Source: an uncultured Eisenbergiella sp.
GTDB lineage: Bacteria; Bacillota; Clostridia; Lachnospirales; Lachnospiraceae
Assembly: GCA_947627215.1 (NCBI GenBank)
Contig: CANQVD010000009.1
Span: 45,490-109,489, forward strand
Length of the DNA: 64,000 bases
Direction: 5' to 3'
Shown here: positions 24,745 to 33,134 of the stretch, piece after piece
How the letters are laid out: the number at the start of each line of letters is the position of its first letter
How positions within the stretch are numbered: the first letter of the stretch is position 1
Program-made: the position numbers and the translations under genes
Notes under the pieces: generated by a model
Databases searched by the model: none
Told to the model about the DNA's origin: nothing
The model's input: the letters and a program-made list of their open reading frames with translations, nothing else

Positions 24745-26577
24745 ATGATTCAAAAAAGAGAAGATGTCAGAAACATCGCCATCATCGCCCATGTGGATCA
24801 CGGCAAGACCACGCTGGTGGACGAGCTGTTGAAACAGAGCGGCGTATTCCGCGAGAATCAGGAAGTGATGGAGCGCGTCATGGATTCCAATGCCATCGAG
24901 CGGGAGCGCGGCATCACGATCCTTTCCAAAAATACCGCCGTCACCTATAACGGCGTGAAGATCAATATCATCGACACCCCCGGCCACGCCGACTTCGGCG
25001 GCGAGGTGGAGCGCGTGCTGAAGATGGTGAACGGCGTCATCCTGGTGGTGGACGCCTTTGAGGGCCCCATGCCCCAGACCCGTTTCGTCCTGCAGAAGGC
25101 GCTGGAGCTTTCCCTGCCGGTCATCGTCTGCATCAACAAGATCGACCGCCCGGAGGCCCGGCCCCTGGCTGTGGTGGACGAGGTGCTGGAGCTGTTCCTG
25201 GAGCTGGACGCAAACGACGAACAACTGGATTGCCCCTTCGTTTTCGCTTCCGCCAAATACGGCAACGCCACCACCAATATCACCGTCAAGAGCAGGGACA
25301 TGAAGCCGCTGTTTGACACGATCCTGAATTATATCCCCGCCCCCGAGGGAGATCCCGACGCGGGGACGCAGCTTCTGATCAGCACCATCGATTACAATGA
25401 ATACGTGGGCCGCATCGGCGTGGGCAAGGTGGACAACGGCACCATTTCCGTCAATCAGGAGGTGGTCATCGTCAACCATCACGATCCGGACAAGCAGAAA
25501 AAAGTCAAGGTCAGCAAGCTCTACGAGTTCGACGGGCTGGCCCGGAACGAGGTGCGGGAGGCCGGCATCGGTTCCATCGTCGCCATCTCCGGCATCGCGG
25601 ACCTGCACATCGGGGACACGCTCTGCGCGCCCGAAAATCCCGTGCCGATCCCCTTCCAGAAAATATCCGAGCCCACCATCGCCATGTATTTCATGGTCAA
25701 CGATTCCCCGCTGGCAGGCCGGGAGGGCAAATACGTCACCAGCCGCCACCTGCGGGACCGGCTTTTCCGGGAGCTCAACACCGACGTCTCCCTGCGGGTG
25801 GAGGAAACGGATTCCACCGACAGCTTCAAGGTCTCCGGCCGGGGCGAGCTGCATCTGTCCGTCCTCATCGAGACCATGCGCCGGGAGGGCTATGAATTTT
25901 CCGTCAGCAAGGCGGAGGTGCTGTATCACACGGACGAAAAGGGACGGCGCACCGAGCCCATGGAGCGCGTCTACGTGGACGTTCCGGAGGAATATGCGGG
26001 CAATGTGATCGAAAAGCTGGGAACAAGAAAAGGGGAGTTGGTGAACATGTCCACCAACAACGGCTCCACCACCCGGCTGGAATTCCTGATTCCTTCCCGG
26101 GGGCTCATCGGTTATCGGGGCGAATTTCTGACCGACACCAAGGGCAACGGCGTCATGAACACCATATTTGAAGGCTATGATCTCTACAAAGGCGACATCC
26201 AGTACCGCAATCTGGGCTCCCTGATCGCCTTCGAGGCGGGCGAGGCCATCACCTACGGCCTGTACAACGCTCAGGAGCGCGGCATTCTTTTCATCGGCCC
26301 CGGCGAAAAGGTTTACGCGGGCATGGTCATCGGCCAGACCGGCCGCAGCGAGGACATCGAGGTCAACGTCTGCAAAACCAAAAAGCTGACCAACACCCGT
26401 TCCTCCAGCGCGGACGAGGCGCTGCGCCTGACGCCGCCCCGCATTTTGAGCCTGGAGCAGGCGCTGGATTTCATCGACACCGATGAGCTTCTGGAGGTGA
26501 CGCCCTCCTCTCTGCGCATCCGGAAAAAAATCCTGGATCACACCATGCGCAAACGCGCAGCCATGCAGGGAAAATAA
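24745..26577 (+). CDS. typA: Ribosome-associated GTPase TypA/BipA
   Basis: Translational GTPase that binds the 70S ribosome and helps large-subunit assembly under stress. The G-domain motifs are IIAHVDHGKTTLVDELL (G1), RERGITILSKN (G2), IIDTPGHADFGGEVERVL (G3), VCINKIDRPEARP (G4) and FASAKYG (G5). Later come the EF-G-like domains with SPLAGREGKYVTSRHLRDRL and GRGELHLSVLIETMRREGYE, and the BipA-specific C-terminal part (RGLIGYRGEFLTDTKG, FIGPGEKVYAGMVIGQTGRS, NTRSSSADEALRLTPPR). The start at 24745 is preceded by GAGGAG; upstream frame is rejected. 610 residues, the normal length. Confidence 0.98.
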   Translation: MIQKREDVRNIAIIAHVDHGKTTLVDELLKQSGVFRENQEVMERVMDSNAIERERGITILSKNTAVTYNGVKINIIDTPGHADFGGEVERVLKMVNGVILVVDAFEGPMPQTRFVLQKALELSLPVIVCINKIDRPEARPLAVVDEVLELFLELDANDEQLDCPFVFASAKYGNATTNITVKSRDMKPLFDTILNYIPAPEGDPDAGTQLLISTIDYNEYVGRIGVGKVDNGTISVNQEVVIVNHHDPDKQKKVKVSKLYEFDGLARNEVREAGIGSIVAISGIADLHIGDTLCAPENPVPIPFQKISEPTIAMYFMVNDSPLAGREGKYVTSRHLRDRLFRELNTDVSLRVEETDSTDSFKVSGRGELHLSVLIETMRREGYEFSVSKAEVLYHTDEKGRRTEPMERVYVDVPEEYAGNVIEKLGTRKGELVNMSTNNGSTTRLEFLIPSRGLIGYRGEFLTDTKGNGVMNTIFEGYDLYKGDIQYRNLGSLIAFEAGEAITYGLYNAQERGILFIGPGEKVYAGMVIGQTGRSEDIEVNVCKTKKLTNTRSSSADEALRLTPPRILSLEQALDFIDTDELLEVTPSSLRIRKKILDHTMRKRAAMQGK

Positions 26578-26604
26578 GAATAAAGCGAAAAACAGACACG
26601 ATCC

Positions 26605-26635
26605 GCGGGGCCGCATTTGCGGCCCCGCTTCATTT
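26605..26635 (+). terminator. Terminator of typA
   Basis: GCGGGGCCGC (26605-26614) and GCGGCCCCGC (26619-26628) form a perfect 10-bp stem around ATTT, followed by TTCATTTT. It lies 28 bp after the typA stop. Confidence 0.88.
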
Positions 26636-26718
26636 TATGCTGAGAAAACCGTCTGCCGCGCAGAACGATATTTCAAAAAGAGCTTCGGTGTGGCGGCGGG
26701 AGCCCGCAGCCGACGCGT

Positions 26719-29409
26719 TCACGCCTTCCGCAGCCACTCCTCCGGCGCTTTTTTCAGAAGCTCCCCGGCCTGCTGCCAGTCGGACGGCAGCGCGTCCCGG
26801 ATGAAGTCCAGCGCGATGATCGCATTCAGGCACCACTGAGACACGAAATTGGTGGAGATCCAGGCGATCTCCTCCAGCTCCTTCCGGTTTCCGGCGTCCG
26901 GAACCGGATGCACCGCAAACCCCTCGTGCTCGGTCTCCGCCGCCAGCGCGCCCAGGAGCACGCACCAGGTCTTTTCCGCCAGTTCAGGGCTGTGAAGGTG
27001 GGCCGCGCCGTAGGCGGCGATCCCGGCGGCCATGAAGGGATAGGAAAACTGCCTCTTTCCCAGCAGGCCGCTGGTCTCTTTTTCTTTTTCCTCGGGGGAC
27101 AGCAAATAGAACCTGCCGTAATCCGCCAGCATCTGTTTCCAGTCCTCATCCTCCAGAAGGTCCGCCATTTCCGCCCAGACCGAAGGCGCGCCCATGCAGA
27201 TCTGCAGATGGGTTCCTCCCGTGGTCCGCTCCCCCGTATAGCGGAGGCGCACCGTCTGCGGATCGAATTCGAAATCCGGTCCGGAGATCAGGCGCAGCGG
27301 CGCCTGGCGAATGGTTTCCGAACCCACCAGGATTTTGTCCCGGTAAGCCGTATCTCCGGTCATCTCCCACCAGGTCATCCAGTTGGCGCACAGCGAGGAC
27401 CAGTCCGGTCCGCTCCTGGCGTGGCTGGGGAACACCATGTCTTTTTTGTCATAAAAATCGCCCAGAGGATCCTTGTTCAGGAACGTCAGCTCATTGTCCT
27501 TCAGCTCCGCGAAAATATCCTCCATCCGCCGGTCCCCGGTGAGGAAATAGTAAAACCGGTGGTGACAGGCCATGGCGATCCGGGCCTCCTTGCACGGACA
27601 GCCCCAGTGTCTGACGTTGTGCCGGGAGCCCAGCCCCTTGTATTTTCCCATGTGGTAGACGTCCACCTCGGAGGCATGGCGGGACAGCCGCTCCGCCAGC
27701 CGGAAAATATCCGCCCGGCCGGTGCGCAGGAACGCGTACCAGAGCCACAGCGTGGGCACCAGCTCCGTGTTGTCCCAGGCGTAGCCGCCCACATCGTAAC
27801 GCCACTGATGCCGGAAGGGATCATAGGTGTGCATGAAATCCCCGTAGTTGAACATGCCGTACCAGCCCCGCTGCTCCACTTCCTTTTCGTAGAAATCGAC
27901 GGCCCGGTCCAACTGCTCCTCCAGCCAACGTTCCACCTCGTTGTCCCTGGCGGGCAGCGACCAGTATCCGAATGCCCTCAGCGCGTGATAGTATTCCGGA
28001 TCGCCCACATAGAGGGGCGGCTCGTCCACCGATTCCGCAAAGGCCGCCAGCGCGGCATCCGAAGGAATGAGCCCTTCCCGAAAAGCGACAGCGCACTCGC
28101 TGGTGCAGGCGACCCCATAGGGCGTGGCCCCCTTGTAATCATAGCCCTCATAGCAGGATTTGTTATAGCCCCGGTTGGCATAGTGCCGAAAATCCATGGC
28201 CGGCGCCTCCGGCGACCAGAACCAGAGCTGTACCCTGGCCGTATCCTGCGTCAGCCCGCTGACCGTATAGCCGGAAGGATACTTCTCCCAGAAATCCCGG
28301 ATGGAAAACAGGACGCTGCCGGAACGGGAGCCTACGGCCGCGCCGCCCTCCGTGCGCACGCCGTGCAGGCAGTCCAGCAGACAGCAGTTGTCATCCCGCA
28401 GCTTCTTGCGGATGGAGAAGGAATGCTCGTCCGTCTGGGCCAGCCGGTATTCATCCCACATGGGGATCCGGGAAAGGATTTCGGCCAGCGCGGCGCTCTC
28501 TTCTTCATCCGGCTCCACCCTGCGTCCCTCCCGCTGGGCCCGGTACAGCCGCTCCGGCGCGCGCGGGATCCAGGAAATGAGCTGTACCGCGCTCTCGTGA
28601 AAGGTTCCGTGATCCGTCATGAATTTCACATGGCGATCGTACACGGGGCCCGACATGGGAACGCTGCAGGACAGGCCGATCCCCTTCAGGAAATCCCGGT
28701 CCTCATCCCCGTCATACAGGAACGTATGCGTAAAACGCAGTTGTGCGTCCTCCAGCCCGATCTGCATGCGCACCACGAAGGGGAACCTGGTATTCCCCTT
28801 TTCATCCGTATGGCAGCCGGTAAAACGGATCACGGCCTGCAGCGGACCGTCCTCCTCCACCGCCCTCTCCGTGATCCGGGACACATAATGCCTTGTGAGA
28901 CGTGCGGAGCAGCCGTCGATCACGGCCGGTTCCTCCAGCAGAAGCTCCAGCTCTCCATCCGCCAGCACCCTGCGCCCGTTCCATTCGATCCCGGAAAACA
29001 GGTGTCTTCCGTCCCCCGGGATCACGGCACAAAGCTTCCCGGCGCTCACCTCCAGCGCGGCTCCCCGCTCCGTCACGCAAAGCCGGGCAGCCGTGCCGTC
29101 CTTTCCGCTTGGCACATCCGTCGCTTTCCCATCCGCTGCGGGCAAAGGTTCCGCCGCCTCCTTCAGCGCCGTACCGTCCGCCGGCGTCACCTCGATCTCA
29201 TCCTCCAGAAGCGCCGCATTCGCCGTGTGTGCGGTCCATTTCACGGAGCCGTCGGGCCACCAGGCCGTCACACGGGACTGCACGGGCACGCGCCTGCCCC
29301 CGCTGGTGAGCGCAAACGCCGTCTCCTTCCCGCAGCGCCCCTTTTCCCACATACATCCCCAGGTGGTATAGCCCATCCGTTCCTGCTGCTTCATCACATG
29401 CAGTTTCAT
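26719..29409 (-). CDS. Exo-rhamnogalacturonan lyase-like protein (YetA/PcRGLX family)
   Basis: A large cytoplasmic protein (896 residues, no signal peptide) resembling Bacillus YetA and the fungal exo-rhamnogalacturonan lyase PcRGLX, acting on pectin-derived rhamnogalacturonan fragments. It begins with a beta-rich domain (MGYTTWGCMWEKG, VTAWWPDGSVKWTAHTA) and continues into an alpha/alpha-barrel-like catalytic part with RGWYGMFNYGDFMHTYDPFR, WDNTELVPTLWLWYAFLRTG, HNVRHWGCPCKEARIAM and THLQICMGAPSVWAEM. The next upstream gene is YesU-like and the one beyond is AraC-type, matching the rhamnogalacturonan theme. The lyase reaction is inferred from the family. Confidence 0.75.
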   Translation of the reverse strand: MKLHVMKQQERMGYTTWGCMWEKGRCGKETAFALTSGGRRVPVQSRVTAWWPDGSVKWTAHTANAALLEDEIEVTPADGTALKEAAEPLPAADGKATDVPSGKDGTAARLCVTERGAALEVSAGKLCAVIPGDGRHLFSGIEWNGRRVLADGELELLLEEPAVIDGCSARLTRHYVSRITERAVEEDGPLQAVIRFTGCHTDEKGNTRFPFVVRMQIGLEDAQLRFTHTFLYDGDEDRDFLKGIGLSCSVPMSGPVYDRHVKFMTDHGTFHESAVQLISWIPRAPERLYRAQREGRRVEPDEEESAALAEILSRIPMWDEYRLAQTDEHSFSIRKKLRDDNCCLLDCLHGVRTEGGAAVGSRSGSVLFSIRDFWEKYPSGYTVSGLTQDTARVQLWFWSPEAPAMDFRHYANRGYNKSCYEGYDYKGATPYGVACTSECAVAFREGLIPSDAALAAFAESVDEPPLYVGDPEYYHALRAFGYWSLPARDNEVERWLEEQLDRAVDFYEKEVEQRGWYGMFNYGDFMHTYDPFRHQWRYDVGGYAWDNTELVPTLWLWYAFLRTGRADIFRLAERLSRHASEVDVYHMGKYKGLGSRHNVRHWGCPCKEARIAMACHHRFYYFLTGDRRMEDIFAELKDNELTFLNKDPLGDFYDKKDMVFPSHARSGPDWSSLCANWMTWWEMTGDTAYRDKILVGSETIRQAPLRLISGPDFEFDPQTVRLRYTGERTTGGTHLQICMGAPSVWAEMADLLEDEDWKQMLADYGRFYLLSPEEKEKETSGLLGKRQFSYPFMAAGIAAYGAAHLHSPELAEKTWCVLLGALAAETEHEGFAVHPVPDAGNRKELEEIAWISTNFVSQWCLNAIIALDFIRDALPSDWQQAGELLKKAPEEWLRKA

Positions 29410-29494
29410 TTGTCACGCCCCCAATCCTGTCCGTTTCGGGCCCGTCGGCTGCCCGCCCATTCCGAGGCCCGTTCCGCTCCTGCCTCGCGGCCCC

Positions 29495-30190
29495 TCAGAC
29501 CGCGTATACCCGTAGATTCGCATACTCTCCGACCATCGGCGCCAGTTGGCGGAACCCGATCTTCCCGCCGCCCAGCAGCGGGCCGTACGTCTTCCCGTCG
29601 TCCTCGAACCGGAACACCTCCAGCCCGTTTACGGCAAAGGCGACCGTATTGTCCTTTTTGACGATACGGATCCGGTAAGGCGGCGCCGCCTCATCCGCGT
29701 CCGGAATCGGATCGCCCCCCTGTGCGGTGAGATAAAAGCCGTAGCTTTTTCGCAGATTGCAGGTATGAAACGCCCGCTCGTCCGGCTCCTTGCGCCGAAA
29801 ATAGGAAATATGAAAGGCATCGATATCCCCGTGATGATACTGAGGATACATGCCGGTGCGCTCCGCCAGGGACGGATCGAACAGATCCTCGCCGTTCCTG
29901 CCACGGGCCGCGAAAAACGTCATGCACAGTCCCGGCTCCGCCACCGGATAAAAATCCCATTCGATCCGCACGTCGGACGGAAAATCCGCGGGACACCAGA
30001 GCACGTAATTGGCGCGCTGGCCCTCCTTTTCGCTCATGGCGTTTTCCATGCGCAGTCTCCCGTTGGGAAAAGTGAGCACTGCGCTTCCCTCCAGCACGAA
30101 CCCCGCAAGATCCTCCTGACAGGCCAGCGGATTTTCATAAATGAGCCTGTCCTCTGTTCCCTCCCGTTCCGTATCCTGCCGCATTTTCAT
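29495..30190 (-). CDS. DUF1961 (YesU-like) protein
   Basis: A 231-residue protein of the YesU/DUF1961 family, a concanavalin-like jelly roll found in rhamnogalacturonan utilisation loci. Diagnostic blocks are RLIYENPLACQEDLAGFVLE, ANYVLWCPADFPSDVRIEWD, CMTFFAARGRNGEDLFDPSL, YHHGDIDAFHISYFRRK and the C-terminal GGGKIGFRQLAPMVGEYANL. The ATG at 30190 is chosen because GGAAGGAAGCG lies directly before it; an upstream extension has no binding site. Its biochemical role is not established in the family; sugar binding or isomerisation of oligosaccharides has been suggested. It is probably co-transcribed with the lyase-like gene 85 bp downstream. Confidence 0.8.
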   Translation of the reverse strand: MKMRQDTEREGTEDRLIYENPLACQEDLAGFVLEGSAVLTFPNGRLRMENAMSEKEGQRANYVLWCPADFPSDVRIEWDFYPVAEPGLCMTFFAARGRNGEDLFDPSLAERTGMYPQYHHGDIDAFHISYFRRKEPDERAFHTCNLRKSYGFYLTAQGGDPIPDADEAAPPYRIRIVKKDNTVAFAVNGLEVFRFEDDGKTYGPLLGGGKIGFRQLAPMVGEYANLRVYAV

Positions 30191-30336
30191 CGCTTCCTTC
30201 CTTATTATTAATATCATCCGCGCGCCAGGCCGCGCCGTTTCCCGGACCGTCTTTCCGCGCGCCGGACCGCATTGCTCCCCGCATTGTCCTTCCACGCGCC
30301 GGGCCGCGGCCCCGGCATACGCCCCCTCGTGTCCCG

Positions 30337-31185
30337 TCAGCTGCCCCGGGCCGCCGACGGCGAGATTCCGAATTTTTTCTTGAAAAGCTTGCTGAAATGG
30401 TAGGCATCGTCATAGCCCACCCGGGCCGCCGCCTCCTGAATGCTCAGCCCCGCCTCCTTCCGCAAAAACTCCATGGCCTTCTCCATGCGGATCTCGATCA
30501 GATAATGGATCGGCGTATTCCCCGTCTCCGCCTTGAAGATCCGGGAAATATAAAAGGGACTCAGGTACATGTTCCCGGCGATCTGGTCCAGCGAGATCTT
30601 GTCCGCATAGTGATCCTCAAAATAATCGATGATCTTCTCCACGATCTCCTTGCGGTTCACGGTCTCAAAAGTATACTGGCCGGGCGCGACGGTCTTCGGC
30701 GTCTGCTCCCGCTCCCGCAGTAAAAGCAGCAGAAGCTGGACGGCATAGGCCTTCATCATGTAATAACGCCCGCAGCGGTTCTGGGCCTTCTCCGCCTCCA
30801 TGGACACGCACAGCTTGCTGATCTTCAGCCGCAGATCCCCGGAGGTATGCACCACCGGGCTGTCCGCCGGGAAAGGGATGCAGTTAGGCGGCATCCCGTC
30901 CAGGTGCAGATCCGTCAACCCCACATAAAATTCCATCCGGGCCTCCTTCTCGTCCCGCACCAGCGCCTGATGTCCGGTGCCGGCGTTCAGGATGATCAGA
31001 TCGCCCTCCTGTACCTCATAGTTCCTGTCGTTGATCCGGTAACCGCCTCTGCCGGACTGCACGTAGCACAGCTCCAGATGCTCGTGCGCGTGATAATCCT
31101 TCATACTTCGGGTCCGGATCCCCTTCCATGTGAACAGAAAAGTGGGGTCGAATCCCGCCTGCAGCAACATGTCCTCCTGACTCAT
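30337..31185 (-). CDS. AraC-family transcriptional regulator
   Basis: Sugar-responsive regulator of 282 residues. The N-terminal cupin sensor domain shows HAHEHLELCYVQSGRGGYRI and GDLIILNAGTGHQALV. The C-terminal pair of helix-turn-helix motifs is KISLDQIAGNMYLSPFYISR IFKAETGNTP and then LSIQEAAARVGYDDAYHFSK LFKKKFGISPS. The start at 31185 follows GGAGGTGCGTC; the longer frame is rejected. It lies upstream of the YesU-like and YetA-like genes in the same direction and divergent from the ABC exporter, and probably activates the former in response to a pectin fragment. Confidence 0.9.
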   Translation of the reverse strand: MSQEDMLLQAGFDPTFLFTWKGIRTRSMKDYHAHEHLELCYVQSGRGGYRINDRNYEVQEGDLIILNAGTGHQALVRDEKEARMEFYVGLTDLHLDGMPPNCIPFPADSPVVHTSGDLRLKISKLCVSMEAEKAQNRCGRYYMMKAYAVQLLLLLLREREQTPKTVAPGQYTFETVNRKEIVEKIIDYFEDHYADKISLDQIAGNMYLSPFYISRIFKAETGNTPIHYLIEIRMEKAMEFLRKEAGLSIQEAAARVGYDDAYHFSKLFKKKFGISPSAARGS

Positions 31186-31345
31186 GACGCACCTCCGTAT
31201 GTAAGATGGGACAATCCTATTGCAGTTTCGCATCTCTTCCACATGACAATATCTTACATGAACGCCACAAGAAAGTACATTCATTTTTTGAAAAAAATCT
31301 ATAAAATTGGAAAGCGCAATCTAAGAAAGGAAGGAGTACCTTATC
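31186..31345. promoter_or_regulatory. Divergent promoter region between araC-type gene and ABC exporter
   Basis: 160 bp, AT-rich in the middle (TTTTTTGAAAAAAATCTATA near 31285 on the plus strand). The exporter start is preceded by AAGGAAGGAG. I see no promoter with both boxes clear, and no obvious AraC-site direct repeat. A TATAAAATT string near 31301 is the best plus-strand -10-like element. Confidence 0.35.
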
Positions 31346-33133
31346 ATGACTCCAATGAAATGGTTCTGGGGATTTTTGCGGAAATACCGGTTTTACATCC
31401 TGGGCGGTCTGATCCTGACCACCTTTATCTCCGCCATGGCCGTCATCAATCCCTACATTTCCGGCCGCATCGTAGACGATGTGATCCAGGGCGGACAGCA
31501 TGCCCTGCTGCCGCGTCTGGTGACCGCGCTGTTGGCCGTCACGGCGATCCGGGGCGTATGCCGCTTCTTTTACCAGTTCATTTTTGAGACCTGCTCCCAG
31601 GGCGTCCTGTACGACATGCGGGACGCGGTATACAAGAAGCTGCTCCACGAGGATTTCGCCTTCTACAACCGGAAAAAGACCGGAGACCTGATGAGCCGCC
31701 AGACCGGCGATATGGAAGCGGTGCGCCACTTCGTCGCCCTCCTGATTTACACCGTCTATGAAAACGCGCTGCAGTTCGGCTTCGCGCTGTTCATGATCTT
31801 CACGGTGGACACCCGGCTGGCGCTGTGCATGCTGGCGGTGCTGCCCTTCACGGCGCTCAACACGCTGATCCAGTCCAGGGCGGTGCGTCCCAAATTCCGC
31901 ACCATCCGCGAGCGCTTTTCCTCTCTCAACGCCTTTGTGCAGGAAAACATCAGCGGCAACCGGGTGGTAAAAGCCTTCGCCAAGGAAGACTTCGAGCTGG
32001 AAAAATTTAATAAAGAAAACGACGCCTACCGGGACGCCCAACTGGCCTCTTCCCGCGTATGGATGAAGCACCTGCCCATTTTCGAGTTGCTCTCCCACGC
32101 GCTGAACGTGATCCTCATGCTCTACGGCGGCTGGCTGGTCATCCAGGGCGATATCACGCTGGGCAACCTGGTCACGGTCAACGGCTATCTGTGGATGCTC
32201 AACGGCCCGATGCGCATGGTGGGCTGGTGGGTCAACGATATCCATAACTTCATCACCTCGGTGGAAAAGATCTATGCCACCTACACGGAGGAGCCCGGCA
32301 TCAAAATGCCTCCCGCTCCCGTGGAGCACAAGCGGATGGAGGGCAATGTGGAGTTCCAGAACGTTTCCTATACGGCCGACGGCGAGGAGATCGTAAAGGA
32401 CATCAGCTTTGTCGCCAACAAGGGACAGACCATCGGCATCCTGGGCACCACCGGCGCGGGCAAATCCACCGTCATGAACCTGCTCTGCCGTTTTGTGGAC
32501 GCCACGCAGGGACAGGTCCTCATCGACGGCGTGAACGTAAAGGATCTGAACCTCTACGAGCTGCGCGACAACATCGGCATGGCGATGCAGGACATCTTTC
32601 TTTTCTCCGATACGATTGAAGGAAATATTGCATACGGGAGACCGGACTGCTCCTTCGAGGCGATCCATGAGGCCGCAGTGATGGCGGACGCCAACCACTT
32701 CATCAAGGAGCTGCCCGACGGCTACGATACCATCGTGGGCGAACGGGGCGTGGGGCTTTCCGGCGGCCAGAAGCAGCGCATCTCCCTGGCCCGCGCCCTT
32801 CTGAAAAAACCCGCCATCCTGATCCTGGACGATACCACCTCCGCCGTGGATATGGAGACGGAGAGCTACATCCAGACGCAGTTGAAAAAGCTGGGCGGCC
32901 AGTGTACCACCTTTGTCATCGCCTACCGCATCTCCTCCATCAAGGACGCCGATCTGATCCTGGTGATGGACGAGGGAAAGATCATCGAACGCGGCACCCA
33001 TCAGGAGCTGCTGGCCCAAAACGGCTACTATGCCAGCTCTTTTTACCATCAGTACGGGGAAACCCCGGAGGGCGTCGCCTCCCTGCGGGAGCAGGCGAAA
33101 AAAGAGGACGCCAATTGGAAGGAGGCGGTCTGA
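31346..33133 (+). CDS. ABC exporter half-transporter, degenerate-site subunit
   Basis: Membrane export subunit with six-helix transmembrane domain (residues 1-310) and C-terminal ATPase. Walker A is GTTGAGKST and the signature LSGGQKQRISLARAL. The Walker B region reads LILDDTTSAVD, with Asp where the catalytic Glu is normal, and the switch region reads VIAYRISSI, with Tyr replacing the switch His. These are the marks of the degenerate partner in heterodimeric exporters such as BmrCD or TM287/288. It is followed after one base by the second subunit. Substrate may be a drug, peptide or lipid-linked compound; not inferable. Confidence 0.9.
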   Translation: MTPMKWFWGFLRKYRFYILGGLILTTFISAMAVINPYISGRIVDDVIQGGQHALLPRLVTALLAVTAIRGVCRFFYQFIFETCSQGVLYDMRDAVYKKLLHEDFAFYNRKKTGDLMSRQTGDMEAVRHFVALLIYTVYENALQFGFALFMIFTVDTRLALCMLAVLPFTALNTLIQSRAVRPKFRTIRERFSSLNAFVQENISGNRVVKAFAKEDFELEKFNKENDAYRDAQLASSRVWMKHLPIFELLSHALNVILMLYGGWLVIQGDITLGNLVTVNGYLWMLNGPMRMVGWWVNDIHNFITSVEKIYATYTEEPGIKMPPAPVEHKRMEGNVEFQNVSYTADGEEIVKDISFVANKGQTIGILGTTGAGKSTVMNLLCRFVDATQGQVLIDGVNVKDLNLYELRDNIGMAMQDIFLFSDTIEGNIAYGRPDCSFEAIHEAAVMADANHFIKELPDGYDTIVGERGVGLSGGQKQRISLARALLKKPAILILDDTTSAVDMETESYIQTQLKKLGGQCTTFVIAYRISSIKDADLILVMDEGKIIERGTHQELLAQNGYYASSFYHQYGETPEGVASLREQAKKEDANWKEAV

Positions 33134-33134
33134 A

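Noticed and set aside
24379..26616. 745-codon open frame on the minus strand opposite typA
   Set aside because: It is a shadow of the GC-rich typA gene. The plus-strand product matches TypA over its full length, and the antisense translation is low-complexity.
26908..29661. 917-codon plus-strand frame opposite the YetA-like gene
   Set aside because: It lies antisense to a recognisable protein, has no ribosome binding site and has the His/Pro/Arg-rich composition of a shadow frame.
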